Position numbers and translations under genes: made by a program. DNA of 64,000 nt from assembly GCF_040548875.1 (NCBI RefSeq), contig NZ_JBEPSJ010000001.1, positions 372,001 to 436,000 on the forward strand, read 5' to 3'. The DNA is from Conyzicola nivalis_A (GTDB lineage Bacteria; Actinomycetota; Actinomycetes; Actinomycetales; Microbacteriaceae). The notes under the pieces were generated by a model. That model saw nothing but the letters and a program-made list of their open reading frames with translations, had not been told where the DNA came from and did not search any database. This document shows, piece by piece, positions 52,774 through 61,117 of the stretch (positions are counted from its first letter, which is position 1; the number at the start of each line of letters is the position of its first letter).

Positions 52774-52802
52774 TTGACTATGCAATTACAGCGCTGTAAA
52801 TT
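52774..52802 (+). promoter_or_regulatory. promoter of the sugar ABC operon with embedded operator
   Basis: TTGACT (52774-52779) and TAAATT (52797-52802) are spaced by 17 nt, the most standard promoter in the window. The perfect 14-bp palindrome TTACAGCGCTGTAA (52786-52799) fills the spacer and overlaps the -10, so repressor binding would block polymerase. The leader is about 70 nt. Confidence 0.75.
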
Positions 52803-52878
52803 GACCAGCAGCCACGCACCACCGGCCACACCGCACCATCGGCACGACCCTGCACCGTCACTCAAAGGAGAGCTACAC

Positions 52879-54195
52879 ATGAAGAACCCCACACTGCGCG
52901 CAGCCGCCGCGGTCGCGATTCTCGGACTAGGGGTGTCGCTCGCTGCGTGCTCCAGCGGAGGTTCGAGCGAATCGTCCGACAGCGTTCGCGCCGACGCCGA
53001 GTACTCCGGCCCCCAGGTCGAGATCTCATTCTGGAACGGCTGGACGGGCGGTGCGGCTCCCGTGCTCGTTCCGCAGCTGGTCGCGGAGTTCAACGAGACC
53101 CACCCCGACATCAAGGTCAAGAGCAACGCCATGGAGTGGGCTGACATCTCGCAGAAGATGCCACTCGCCATCAAGGCAGGCAAGGGACCGGATGTCGCGG
53201 TCGGGCACGGCGATGACGTCGCTACCTACGCGGCTCAGGGCCTGCTGCTCAAGACCGACGACGTCGTCAAGGCTCTCGGCTACGACAAGAGCGACTTCCC
53301 CGAGGGCCTGATGGACGCGGGACAGTTCGACGGCAGCCAGTACGGTGTTCCGTGGAGCGTCACCCCGCTCGGTCTCTACATCAACAAAGACGTCCTGGCC
53401 AAGGCCGGGCTCGACCCCGAGACCGCTCCGACCGACGCCAAGAGCTACCTCGCCGCGCTCGACGCGCTCAAGGCGGCCGGCGTCCAGGGCGAATGGGCAG
53501 ACGGCTACGTGTTCACCGGGACCTTCGAGTTCGAGTCGCTGCTGTGGCAGTTCGGGGGCGAGCTCTTCAACGAGGAGGTCACCGAGGCGACCTTCAACTC
53601 CGAGGCGGGCGTTAAGGCGCTCACCTGGATGACCGACCTCATCAAGAACGGCTACAGCCCGGCAAACGTCGCGCAGGACGGCAACATCAACGCGCTCATC
53701 GGAGGCGAGACGGCGTTCAACTGGAACGGCGTCTGGCAGACGACGAACGAGGCGCTCGACTCGGTGCAGTGGACCGCGATCCCCGTTCCGCAGATCGGAA
53801 CCGAGAAGGCGGTCTGGTCGAGCTCGACCCATTGGATGTTCCCCGCGAACAAGAACCAGGACGCCGACAAGTCGGCCGCCGCGGCGACGTTCGTCAAGTG
53901 GATGAACGACAACTCCGCCCAGTGGGCGTCGACGGGCGAGCTTCCCGCGCAGAACACCGTGCGCGAAGACCCGGCCCTGCTGACCGAGTACCCGGCGCTC
54001 GCGCCGTTCCTCGAGCAGCTCGAGTACGCGCACTACGAGACCGTCTCGCCCGGCATCACCAACGCCATGGCCGAGGTCACGACCGGAGTCAACGAGGCGA
54101 TGCTCGGCAAGAAGTCACCCAAGGAGGCGCTCGACGACGCGGCCGCCAAGGCGACGCAGCTGCTCAAGCAGAACAAGGCACAGTACGGTGGCTAA
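52879..54195 (+). CDS. sugar ABC transporter substrate-binding lipoprotein
   Basis: The 438-residue protein has a lipoprotein signal peptide ending LAACSSGG, with Cys 23-24 lipidated. The mature part is an extracellular solute-binding protein family 1 fold: ISFWNGWTGGAAPVLVPQLVAEF-type start, GPDVAVGHGDDV, and YGVPWSVTPLGLYINKDVL, typical of oligosaccharide binders. AAAGGAGA lies 6 nt before the ATG. It heads a tight operon of two permeases and a GH43 lipoprotein; the stop overlaps the first permease by 8 nt. Confidence 0.93.
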   Translation: MKNPTLRAAAAVAILGLGVSLAACSSGGSSESSDSVRADAEYSGPQVEISFWNGWTGGAAPVLVPQLVAEFNETHPDIKVKSNAMEWADISQKMPLAIKAGKGPDVAVGHGDDVATYAAQGLLLKTDDVVKALGYDKSDFPEGLMDAGQFDGSQYGVPWSVTPLGLYINKDVLAKAGLDPETAPTDAKSYLAALDALKAAGVQGEWADGYVFTGTFEFESLLWQFGGELFNEEVTEATFNSEAGVKALTWMTDLIKNGYSPANVAQDGNINALIGGETAFNWNGVWQTTNEALDSVQWTAIPVPQIGTEKAVWSSSTHWMFPANKNQDADKSAAAATFVKWMNDNSAQWASTGELPAQNTVREDPALLTEYPALAPFLEQLEYAHYETVSPGITNAMAEVTTGVNEAMLGKKSPKEALDDAAAKATQLLKQNKAQYGG

Positions 54196-55159
54196 TCCCA
54201 GCCTCCTGGCGCCGCTCCGCGGGGGCTCCGGCTCCCGCGGAGCGGCGGTCCGCCGCACCGGCGGAAACCGCACCCCGCACGGCCGTCGCACTCTCACGGC
54301 CTATCTCTTCCTAGCGCCATTCCTCGCTATCTTCCTGATCTTCGTGCTCTTCCCCGCGGTCTACGGACTGTGGATCAGCCTGCACGTGTGGAACCCGCTC
54401 CTCGACGATCATCCATTCGTCGGCCTCCAGAACTTCTTCGACCTCTTCACCCCCGGCTCCCTCACCTTCGACGACTTCTGGGAGAGCATGCGGGCCACGG
54501 GCATCTTCGTCGCCGCGAGCGTTCCACTGCTCCTCGCCGTGCCCCTCGGGATCGCGGTGCTCCTGAACCGCCGGATCAAGGGCGGCACGGTGTTCCGCGG
54601 CATCTTCTTCGCCCCGTACGTGCTCGGCGTCGCGGTGGTCAGCGTTCTCTGGCGTTACCTGCTCGACCCGCAGCTCGGAGTGGTCAACGCGGTGCTCGGG
54701 CTGCTCGGCCTTCCGTCCGACACGCCCTGGACCGTCGACGTTCCGTGGGCGTGGATCTCGCTCGTCGGAATAACGGTGTGGTGGACGCTCGGGCTCAACA
54801 CCGTCATCCTGCTCGCCGGCCTCAAGGGCATCAGCCCCGACCTCTACGAGGCCGCCTCGCTCGACGGCGCCGGAGCCTGGCGCAAGTTCACGAATGTCAC
54901 CCTTCCCGGACTGCGACCGGTGATGACCTTCGTCGTCACCGTCACGCTCCTCTCGTCGGCCAACATGTTCGGGCAGTCGTTCCTGATCACGCAGGGCGGT
55001 CCAGGAACCGAGACACGCACCGCGATCATGTACATCGCCAACCAGGGACTGGTGCAGAACCAGATGGGTGCCGCGACGGCGATGAGCTACGTGCTCTTCG
55101 CGATCCTCGCCGTGGTCAGCGTCTTCAACTTCCGACTCCAGCGGGACAACACGAAATGA
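54188..55159 (+). CDS. sugar ABC transporter permease, MalF type
   Basis: The 323-residue protein has six membrane helices and the ABC permease EAA loop EAASLDGAGAWRKFTNVTLP near residue 220, which docks to the ATPase. A long basic N-terminus (residues 1-35) is typical of this subfamily. The GTG at 54188 starts inside the end of the preceding gene (8-nt overlap), so translation is coupled. The stop overlaps the next gene as ATGA. Confidence 0.93.
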   Translation: MANPSLLAPLRGGSGSRGAAVRRTGGNRTPHGRRTLTAYLFLAPFLAIFLIFVLFPAVYGLWISLHVWNPLLDDHPFVGLQNFFDLFTPGSLTFDDFWESMRATGIFVAASVPLLLAVPLGIAVLLNRRIKGGTVFRGIFFAPYVLGVAVVSVLWRYLLDPQLGVVNAVLGLLGLPSDTPWTVDVPWAWISLVGITVWWTLGLNTVILLAGLKGISPDLYEAASLDGAGAWRKFTNVTLPGLRPVMTFVVTVTLLSSANMFGQSFLITQGGPGTETRTAIMYIANQGLVQNQMGAATAMSYVLFAILAVVSVFNFRLQRDNTK

Positions 55160-56016
55160 GCACCGTGACAGAGACCATCCCACGCACGTCGCGCCGTGCC
55201 CTCGCACCCAGCGTGCTCAGCTACGTCGCGCTGTTCCTGATCTCGTTCATCATCATCGTGCCGCTGCTGTGGATGCTGCTGACATCGTTCAAGACGGACT
55301 TCGACGCCATCAACTCGCCCGCGTCGCCGTGGCCGAACCCGTTCACCATCGAGGCCTACGTCACCCTCGCGAGTGGCGACCTGCCGATTCTCCGCTGGTT
55401 CGCGAACAGTGTGATCGCCGCGACGGCTCAGACGGTGATCATCCTGGTGACGGCGTCAGCGGCCGCCTACGCGCTCGCCCGACTCGAGTTCCGGGGAAAG
55501 AGAATCGTATTCGGCGCGATCGTGGCCACACTCCTCGTTCCCGGCGTCATCTTCCTGATTCCGAACTACCTCATCGTCGACAGCTTCGGCTGGCTCGACA
55601 CACTCTGGGCGATCATCGTGCCCGGGTCTGCGGGTGCCTTCGGCGTCTTCTTCCTGCGGCAGTTCTTCATCTCGCTGCCCGGGGAGATCGAAGAGGCGGC
55701 TCGCGTCGACGGCGCCGGCGACTTCCGGATCTTCTGGCAGATCATCCTTCCGCTGTCACGGCCGGCGCTGGCCACCCTCGCGGTGCTGAGCTTCCTCACC
55801 AACTGGAACGACTTCATCTGGCCGATCTACGTGCTGCTCAGCCCCGAGAACCTCACGCTGCAGCCCGGACTGTCGGTGCTGCAGGGCACGTACTCGACGC
55901 ACTTCGGGATCGTGATGGCCGGTGCGGTGATCGCCTCGGTGCCAGTGCTCATCCTGTTCACGCTCGCGCAGAAGCAGATCGTCGAGAGCGTGGCGTCGTC
56001 GGGAGTGAAGGGATGA
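55156..56016 (+). CDS. sugar ABC transporter permease, MalG type
   Basis: The 286-residue protein has six membrane helices and the EAA motif EEAARVDGAGDFRIFWQIILP near residue 178. It pairs with the MalF-type permease to form the channel. No ATP-binding subunit gene is in the operon or window, so the pair presumably uses a shared MsmK/MsiK-type ATPase encoded elsewhere, as many actinobacterial sugar importers do. Start and stop both overlap neighbours as ATGA. Confidence 0.93.
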   Translation: MSTVTETIPRTSRRALAPSVLSYVALFLISFIIIVPLLWMLLTSFKTDFDAINSPASPWPNPFTIEAYVTLASGDLPILRWFANSVIAATAQTVIILVTASAAAYALARLEFRGKRIVFGAIVATLLVPGVIFLIPNYLIVDSFGWLDTLWAIIVPGSAGAFGVFFLRQFFISLPGEIEEAARVDGAGDFRIFWQIILPLSRPALATLAVLSFLTNWNDFIWPIYVLLSPENLTLQPGLSVLQGTYSTHFGIVMAGAVIASVPVLILFTLAQKQIVESVASSGVKG

Positions 56017-57026
56017 CGCGCCGGGCGCGGAGTTCGCGCGTGGTGGCGGCGGGCGCGCTGCTGGCGCTGGCGCTCGCCGGGTGCGCGGTGGGGCAGGCGG
56101 ATGCCCCGCCGGAAGACTCCGCGCCGACCGTTGCGACCGACGACTTCGTGATCGACCAGGACTTCCCCGATCCCGACGTGCTCGCCGTCGGCGAGCGGTT
56201 CTACGCATATGCGACGAACGGTGCCGGCTTCAACGTGCAGTCGGCCGTGTCGACCGACCTCGAGTCGTGGCAGGTGCAGGGGAGCGACGCGTTGCCCGCG
56301 CTGCCCGACTGGGCGCTGCCGGGCAAGACTTGGGCCCCGGATGTCTCGGAGTCCAGTCCCGGCGCCTACGTCATGTACTTCACTGCCGCCAGCAAGGACC
56401 CCGCGCTGCAGTGCATCGGCGTGGCGACCGCGACGAGCCCCGAGGGCCCATTCGCTCCGGTCGGCGACGGCCCGGTGGTCTGTCCGCCCGACCAGGGTGG
56501 GGCTATCGACCCGGCGACGTTCGTCGACGGCGACGGCACGCGCTACCTGCTCTGGAAGAACGACGGCAACTGCTGCGGCCTCGACACGTGGCTGCAGGTC
56601 GCCGAGCTCTCTGTCGACGGCACCGCGCTCGTCGGCGAGACGACGAAGCTGCTCATGCAGGATCAGGCGTGGGAGGGCAACCTCATCGAGGCCCCGACCC
56701 TTCTCGAGCGCGACGGCGTCTACGTGCTGCTGTACTCGGCCAATGACTACGGCGGCGACGCCTATGCGACGGGATTCGCCACCGCGTCATCCGTTCGCGG
56801 ACCGTTCACGAAGGCCGAGGGTCCGCTGCTGACCACGGAACTCACCGGCGGACGCTACCTGGGCCCCGGTGGTCAGGACGTCGTGACGGCGCCGAGCAGC
56901 GACGGTGCGGGTAGCGCGGACATGCTGGTGTTCCACTCGTGGGACTCCCTGTACATCCAGCGGGGCGTGAACGTGGTGCCGCTGGACTGGACGGACGGCG
57001 TGCCGTCGGTGCAGCTGTCGGACTGA
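56013..57026 (+). CDS. GH43-like lipoprotein (arabinanase/xylosidase family)
   Basis: The 337-residue protein has a lipoprotein signal peptide ending LALAGCAVG, so it is anchored outside the membrane. The mature part resembles a five-bladed GH43 propeller: QDFPDPDVLAVGERFYAYAT holds the general base Asp, GGAIDPATFVDGDGTRYLLWKNDG the pKa-modulating Asp, and WEGNLIEAPTLLERDGVYVLLYS the acid Glu. It probably releases arabinose- or xylose-containing oligosaccharides at the surface for import by the operon's transporter. ATG at 56013 overlaps the permease stop. Confidence 0.87.
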   Translation: MTRRARSSRVVAAGALLALALAGCAVGQADAPPEDSAPTVATDDFVIDQDFPDPDVLAVGERFYAYATNGAGFNVQSAVSTDLESWQVQGSDALPALPDWALPGKTWAPDVSESSPGAYVMYFTAASKDPALQCIGVATATSPEGPFAPVGDGPVVCPPDQGGAIDPATFVDGDGTRYLLWKNDGNCCGLDTWLQVAELSVDGTALVGETTKLLMQDQAWEGNLIEAPTLLERDGVYVLLYSANDYGGDAYATGFATASSVRGPFTKAEGPLLTTELTGGRYLGPGGQDVVTAPSSDGAGSADMLVFHSWDSLYIQRGVNVVPLDWTDGVPSVQLSD

Positions 57027-57093
57027 CCCTGTCGGGCCGGCCCAGTTGGCCGACCCGTCGCACGTGCCACGCGCGACGCGCGAGAACATACTC

Positions 57094-57146
57094 GTCAGCC
57101 TGTTTTTGCTGACCGGAGGCGCTTTGAGTCCCCGTACGGGGGACTC
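57094..57146 (+). terminator. two hairpins after the sugar operon
   Basis: GTCAGC (57094-57099) pairs with GCTGAC (57108-57113) around a T5-containing loop. GAGTCCCC (57126-57133) pairs with GGGGACTC (57139-57146). Together they probably end the operon transcript before the NERD gene. Confidence 0.55.
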
Positions 57147-57188
57147 GTCTGGGCGGTCGCCGGGGTCTAACCTCGGTGCAGAGGAACG

Positions 57189-58169
57189 ATGGGGGCATCC
57201 GTGACTGATCTTGTAGTGCGCGTTCGCGCTGCCTCGACGGAGGAAGCGGTCGTGGCCCCCCCAGTGCAGTCCGTTCCGGCTCAGCCGGAACCCATCGAAC
57301 CGGCCATCCTCGACCAGATCCACATCGAGCGGATGACGCGCGAGCTCAGCCTGCGCGACCGCGCCGCCGGGTACGCCGTTATGCAGCAGTGTCTGAAGCT
57401 GCAGGACGACCGCGAGCCCCTCTCGCGACTGGCCCAGATCTTCGGGCGCGAACCGCTGCATCCGGATGCCCGCAGCTGGTACCGCGGAGCGCTCGGCGAG
57501 ATCGAGGTCGCACGCATCCTCGGGCGGCTCGACCACCAGTGGCGCGTGCTCCACGCGGTGCCGGTGGGCAGCGGCGGCGCCGACATCGACCACGTCGTCA
57601 TCGGGCCCGGCGGCGTCTTCACGATCAACACCAAGAACCACACCGGCAAGAAGATCTGGGCGGGCGGCGACGGCTTCCTGGTCAACGGCCAACGGCTCGC
57701 ACACATCCGCAACTCGCTCTTCGAGGCCGAGCGGGCGTCGCGGCTGCTCTCGAAGGTGACCGGCTTCCCCGTCGCCGTGACGCCGCTCATCGTGATCGTG
57801 AACCCGGAGTCGATCACCTGCAAAGACCCGAAGGTCGCGGTGCTGTCATCCAACGAGCTCTTCCGGTGGATGCGCCGACGCCCGCAGATGCAGACCAACG
57901 AGGCCGTAGCCCGCGTCTTCGCGGCAGCCGAGACCCGCACCACCTGGTGCTCGGCCAGCGAGGACCACGGCGCTCCCCGCCCGATCGTCGAGCACACCGA
58001 TGCCACGGGGCACGAACTGCGGTTCGCCCGGCTGCGCGCCGAGGTGGATCGGGCCCACGTTCGTCGCAGGGCCTGGTCGCTGCTCGCCGCATCGGCCGTG
58101 CTGGTCGGCGTCGCCGCGGCCGTCGTCACTCTCGCACCCGTTCTGGCGGGCCTGATCGCCGGGCTGTAG
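57189..58169 (+). CDS. NERD domain membrane protein B
   Basis: The 326-residue protein has an N-terminal helical region, a NERD domain in residues 100-230 (GEIEVARILGRLDHQWRVLHAVPV; ADIDHVVIGPGGVFTINTKNHTGKKIW), and a terminal membrane helix (LLAASAVLVGVAAAVVTLA). It keeps the Lys of the NTKN motif that protein A (38316-39149) has lost, so the nuclease-like site is more complete here. Substrate and role are unknown. A TAACCT -10 (57168-57173) and GAGG just before the ATG imply a very short leader. Confidence 0.82.
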   Translation: MGASVTDLVVRVRAASTEEAVVAPPVQSVPAQPEPIEPAILDQIHIERMTRELSLRDRAAGYAVMQQCLKLQDDREPLSRLAQIFGREPLHPDARSWYRGALGEIEVARILGRLDHQWRVLHAVPVGSGGADIDHVVIGPGGVFTINTKNHTGKKIWAGGDGFLVNGQRLAHIRNSLFEAERASRLLSKVTGFPVAVTPLIVIVNPESITCKDPKVAVLSSNELFRWMRRRPQMQTNEAVARVFAAAETRTTWCSASEDHGAPRPIVEHTDATGHELRFARLRAEVDRAHVRRRAWSLLAASAVLVGVAAAVVTLAPVLAGLIAGL

Positions 58170-58228
58170 AGCTGATTCCTCTGCCACTCTGTATTCCTGT
58201 GCCACCGCATTCCTGTGCCACCGCGAAG

Positions 58229-59704
58229 CTAGACCGTCTTCACCCCCGAGATCACGGCGGCCGGGTGCGTCGTATAGACACGTCCACTGGGCGCGGTCCA
58301 CTCGATGTCGCCGTTCGGCAGGGAGCGCATCCTCACCCGGGTGTGCGTCTTCACCCGGTGATGCGTCTGGCACAGCATGGCGAGATTCGTCAGCGCCGTG
58401 GCGCCGCCGAGCGCCCAGTCGTCGGTGTGATCAGCGTCGCAGTTCTCCACCGACCGGTTGCACCCGATAGCGCGGCACGTCTCGTCGCGCACCCGCAGAA
58501 CCGTGCGCAGATCCGACGGCACCGCGTAGGTCGTGCGGTCGTAGTCGAGAACCGCGCTCGTCACCGGATGAACCAGGATCCGCGAGAAGCTCGGCGCGTG
58601 GGCGGCGAGCTCGCGGGCGGTGTCCGCGTCGATGGGCCCGTATCCCTCGAGATTCGCCGGCTCGTCGGAACGACCGAGCAGCGTCATGACGGGCACCGTC
58701 ACCAGCACCCGGGGACGAATGCCGTGTCCCACGTCGGGCCGCTGCCCTGCCGCCCCCTCCAGCGTCGCGGCACACGTGTCGCCGGTCAGCAACAGGTCGG
58801 CGAACGCGTCGGCCCGCTTCTGCGACAGCGAGCGCTCGTCGCTGGCGCTCCTGCCCTCGCCGCTGCCGCTGCCCTCGCCGCTGCCGCTGCCGCTGCCGCT
58901 GCCGCTGCTGCCGTCGTCGCCGCCACGTCCGCCGTTGCCGTCACCTCCGCTGCCCGCGCCCTTCGGCTGCCCGAGCCCGATGTGCGTGAGCCGGTCGTAG
59001 ATCGCGTGCGCGACCTCGGCGGCCAGCCGCGCGCCGACCACGGCCATGCCGTCGTCGGCGGGCTCGAGCCACACCGCACGCTCCTCGACCGCCTTCTCGT
59101 GGCGTTCGGTGATCGAAACCGGGTGCGCCTTCTCCCGCTGCCGGTTGGCGACCCTCTTGAACTGTGCGACCGTCAGCTCCTTCGCCGGGCCGAGCAGCGC
59201 ATCTTCGAATGCGGCGAGCGCCTCGGCGGGCACCGACGAGCTGTTGTCGACGATCACCCGGGCGTGCTGGTAGCTGATCTCGCCCTCGTGGAGGGCGGCG
59301 ATCGTGGCAGGCAGCTCGTTCACGAGAAACCTGCTCTCTGAGAGCAGGTTGCGCGCCGTGTTCTCGGGCACCCGCAGCAGCCCGACCAGCTCGAACAGCA
59401 GCTCGCGTTCGGCACGCGTCTTCGCGTCCCAGCCGTGGCTGTCGGTGTCGTCGTGCGGGTCGACCGCAGCCATCTGCTCGCTGCACCGTCGCAGCCGGTC
59501 GATGACCTCGGCCCGGTCGGCGGTCGCCGCGGCGATCGCCCTCTCTGCGGCCTCCAGCTCGTCGACGAGAGCCCTGTAGATTTCCATCATGGATTCGGGC
59601 GGTGCATCGTCGCGACCGGCTCTGACAGACGGAAGCGGGCGACCACCGCCGTCGCCGGGCGCCGACGCGGCTCCCGGGGCGGGTGATGTGTCGATGACTT
59701 TCAT
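58229..59704 (-). CDS. DUF222/13E12 family HNH endonuclease-like protein
   Basis: The 491-residue protein has the DUF222 domain (ENTARNLLSESRFLVNELPATIAALHEGEISYQHARVIVD, residues 110-150) and a C-terminal HNH motif: CRAIGCNRSVENCDADHTDDWALGGATALTNLAMLCQTHHRVKTH, with two Cys pairs and the catalytic His. The family is repeated many times in actinobacterial genomes and is thought to be mobile or defence-related; its function is unproven. A Gly/Ser run near residue 265 is encoded by a GCCGCT-type hexanucleotide repeat. ATG at 59704 is used; a TTG at 59716 is also possible. Confidence 0.85.
   Translation of the reverse strand: MKVIDTSPAPGAASAPGDGGGRPLPSVRAGRDDAPPESMMEIYRALVDELEAAERAIAAATADRAEVIDRLRRCSEQMAAVDPHDDTDSHGWDAKTRAERELLFELVGLLRVPENTARNLLSESRFLVNELPATIAALHEGEISYQHARVIVDNSSSVPAEALAAFEDALLGPAKELTVAQFKRVANRQREKAHPVSITERHEKAVEERAVWLEPADDGMAVVGARLAAEVAHAIYDRLTHIGLGQPKGAGSGGDGNGGRGGDDGSSGSGSGSGSGEGSGSGEGRSASDERSLSQKRADAFADLLLTGDTCAATLEGAAGQRPDVGHGIRPRVLVTVPVMTLLGRSDEPANLEGYGPIDADTARELAAHAPSFSRILVHPVTSAVLDYDRTTYAVPSDLRTVLRVRDETCRAIGCNRSVENCDADHTDDWALGGATALTNLAMLCQTHHRVKTHTRVRMRSLPNGDIEWTAPSGRVYTTHPAAVISGVKTV
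58855..58915 (-). repeat. hexanucleotide repeat encoding a Gly-Ser linker
   Basis: Repeated GCCGCT units (minus strand AGCGGC) encode alternating Gly-Ser with a few Glu. The tract is in frame and length changes would alter only the linker between the DUF222 and HNH parts. Confidence 0.8.
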
Positions 59705-59829
59705 GCGCGCATTCAAAGCCGGGCGTCCGACATCACGACTGCCCGCAACAGGCGGCTGTGGATAGAGTGCTGGGAAACCACCGCAGTGGGGGAGAAGAGT
59801 CGTGCCCCCGCCGCCCTCCCCAAACCTGC

Positions 59830-59921
59830 TAAACTCCCAAGGTTGCCGTCAAACGGCCGCGGATAAAGAGAGCTGGCACACACTGTGACCGGCACCGCGC
59901 AACGAGGGAAAGGGGTCATCT
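59830..59921 (+). promoter_or_regulatory. rpsO promoter and leader, possible S15 autoregulatory element
   Basis: TAAACT (59830-59835) is a plausible -10 box giving an 80-nt leader. The leader starts with the hairpin GCCG-TCAAA-CGGC (59845-59857) and ends with AAAGGGG 6-12 nt before the ATG. S15 represses its own translation through such leaders in several phyla including actinobacteria. The match here is by position and structure only. Confidence 0.4.
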
Positions 59922-60191
59922 ATGCCTTTAGCACCAGATGCCAAGAAAGCAATCATCGACGAGTACGCCACTCACCCTGGTGACACGGGAAGCCCCGAAG
60001 TGCAGGTCGCTATGCTGACCGCACGGATTCTGGACCTCACCGAGCACTTGAAAGAGCACAAGCACGACCACCACTCGCGTCGTGGCCTGCTTCTGCTGGT
60101 CGGCCAGCGTCGTCGCTTGCTCGGCTACCTGTCGGACGTCAACATCGAGCGTTACCGCTCGCTGATCGCGCGTCTCGGCCTGCGCCGCTAG
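59922..60191 (+). CDS. rpsO: 30S ribosomal protein S15
   Basis: The 89-residue protein is a full-length S15: KKAIIDEYATHPGDTGSPEVQVAMLTARI in the N-terminal half and LTEHLKEHKHDHHSRRGLLLLVGQRRRLLGYL in the rRNA-binding helix pair, ending RYRSLIARLGLRR. It binds the central domain of 16S rRNA early in 30S assembly. A ribosome binding site AAAGGGG precedes the ATG. In many genomes pnp follows and truB-ribF precede rpsO; here truB and ribF lie 56 kb away and pnp is not in the next 4 kb. Confidence 0.97.
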   Translation: MPLAPDAKKAIIDEYATHPGDTGSPEVQVAMLTARILDLTEHLKEHKHDHHSRRGLLLLVGQRRRLLGYLSDVNIERYRSLIARLGLRR

Positions 60192-60222
60192 TTCGAACCG
60201 CTAGGAACGAATCAGTTCTTGG

Positions 60223-60260
60223 CACGGAAGCCGTCATCCTCTCGGGTGGCGGCTTTCGTG
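60223..60260 (+). terminator. rpsO terminator hairpin
   Basis: An 11-bp stem with one G-T pair (CACGGAAGCCG with CGGCTTTCGTG) starts 32 nt after the rpsO stop. There is no strong T-tract, as often in high-GC actinobacteria. Confidence 0.6.
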
Positions 60261-60273
60261 GGTTAAATGAGGC

Positions 60274-61035
60274 ATGCCGAATTTCATCAAGAGCCGAGCG
60301 GATGCCCCGGCCGGATTCTTCGAGGCCGAAGCGGCCGGGCTGGCCTAGCTGGCCGACGCTCCCGACGGTGTGCGCACGGCCCGGGTTCTCGCCGTGCGCC
60401 CCGGCACCATCGAGCTCGAGCGCATCGAGACCGCACGCCCGACGCTCGAGGCCGCCCGCGCGTTCGGCGCCGCCCTCGCGCGCACCCACGACGCGGGCGC
60501 GGCGGCGTTCGGCTCGCCTCCCGCCGGCTACGCCGGGCCGATGTTCATCGGACGCCGCCCGCTGACCACGGCGCGCCAGACCCGCTGGGGTCGCTTCTAC
60601 GCGCGAGACCGCGTGCTGCCCTACCTGGTCGAGGCCGTGAAGGCAGACACCGTGACCGAGCGCGAGGAACGGGTCATCCGCACGGCCTGTGACCGCATCG
60701 CCGCCGGCGACTTCGACGACGCTGAGGCGCCCGCCCGCCTGCACGGCGACCTGTGGAACGGCAACGTGCTCTGGAGCGCAGAGGGAGTCGTGCTCATCGA
60801 CCCCGCCGCGCACGGCGGCCACCGCGAGACGGACCTCGCGATGCTCGCCCTCTTCGGCTGCCCGCACCTCGACGAGGTGTTCGCCGCCTACGACGCCGAG
60901 ATCCCGCTTCGGGCGGGCTGGCGCGAGCGGGTCCCCGTGCACCAGCTGCACCCGCTCGCGGTGCACGCGGCGGGGCACGGACGCAGCTACGGCGTCGCGC
61001 TCGTCGAGGCGGCGGAGGCGACGCTCGCGCTGTAG
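60274..61035 (+). pseudogene. fructosamine kinase family gene with an in-frame stop
   Basis: Translating from ATG 60274 gives MPNFIKSRADAPAGFFEAEAAGLA, then TAG at 60346-60348, then LADAPDGVRTARVLAV and the rest of a complete kinase. The family normally has Trp at the stop position (GLAWLA), so a single TGG-to-TAG change at codon 25 explains the break. The remainder keeps HGDLWNGNVLW (catalytic Asp) and LIDPAAHGGHRETDLAM (Mg-binding Asp). The kinase phosphorylates fructosamines or ribulosamines for protein deglycation. Restart at GTG 60370 would lose the N-terminal nucleotide-binding strand. Sequencing error or readthrough are alternatives. Confidence 0.75.
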
Positions 61036-61117
61036 CGCCCGCGGTTAGACGGCGATGTAGCCGCGGTCAGCTCGCGCTGCAGCGCGTACCCTAGACAGGT
61101 AGAGCAACGGAGGCACT

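Noticed and set aside
58229..59704. mobile element call for the DUF222/HNH gene
   Set aside because: No terminal inverted repeats, target duplications, intron boundaries or maturase motif are visible around it.
60181..60205. GTTCGAACC segment resembling a tRNA T-loop
   Set aside because: No acceptor, D or anticodon stems can be built around it, and it lies between the rpsO stop and the rpsO terminator.
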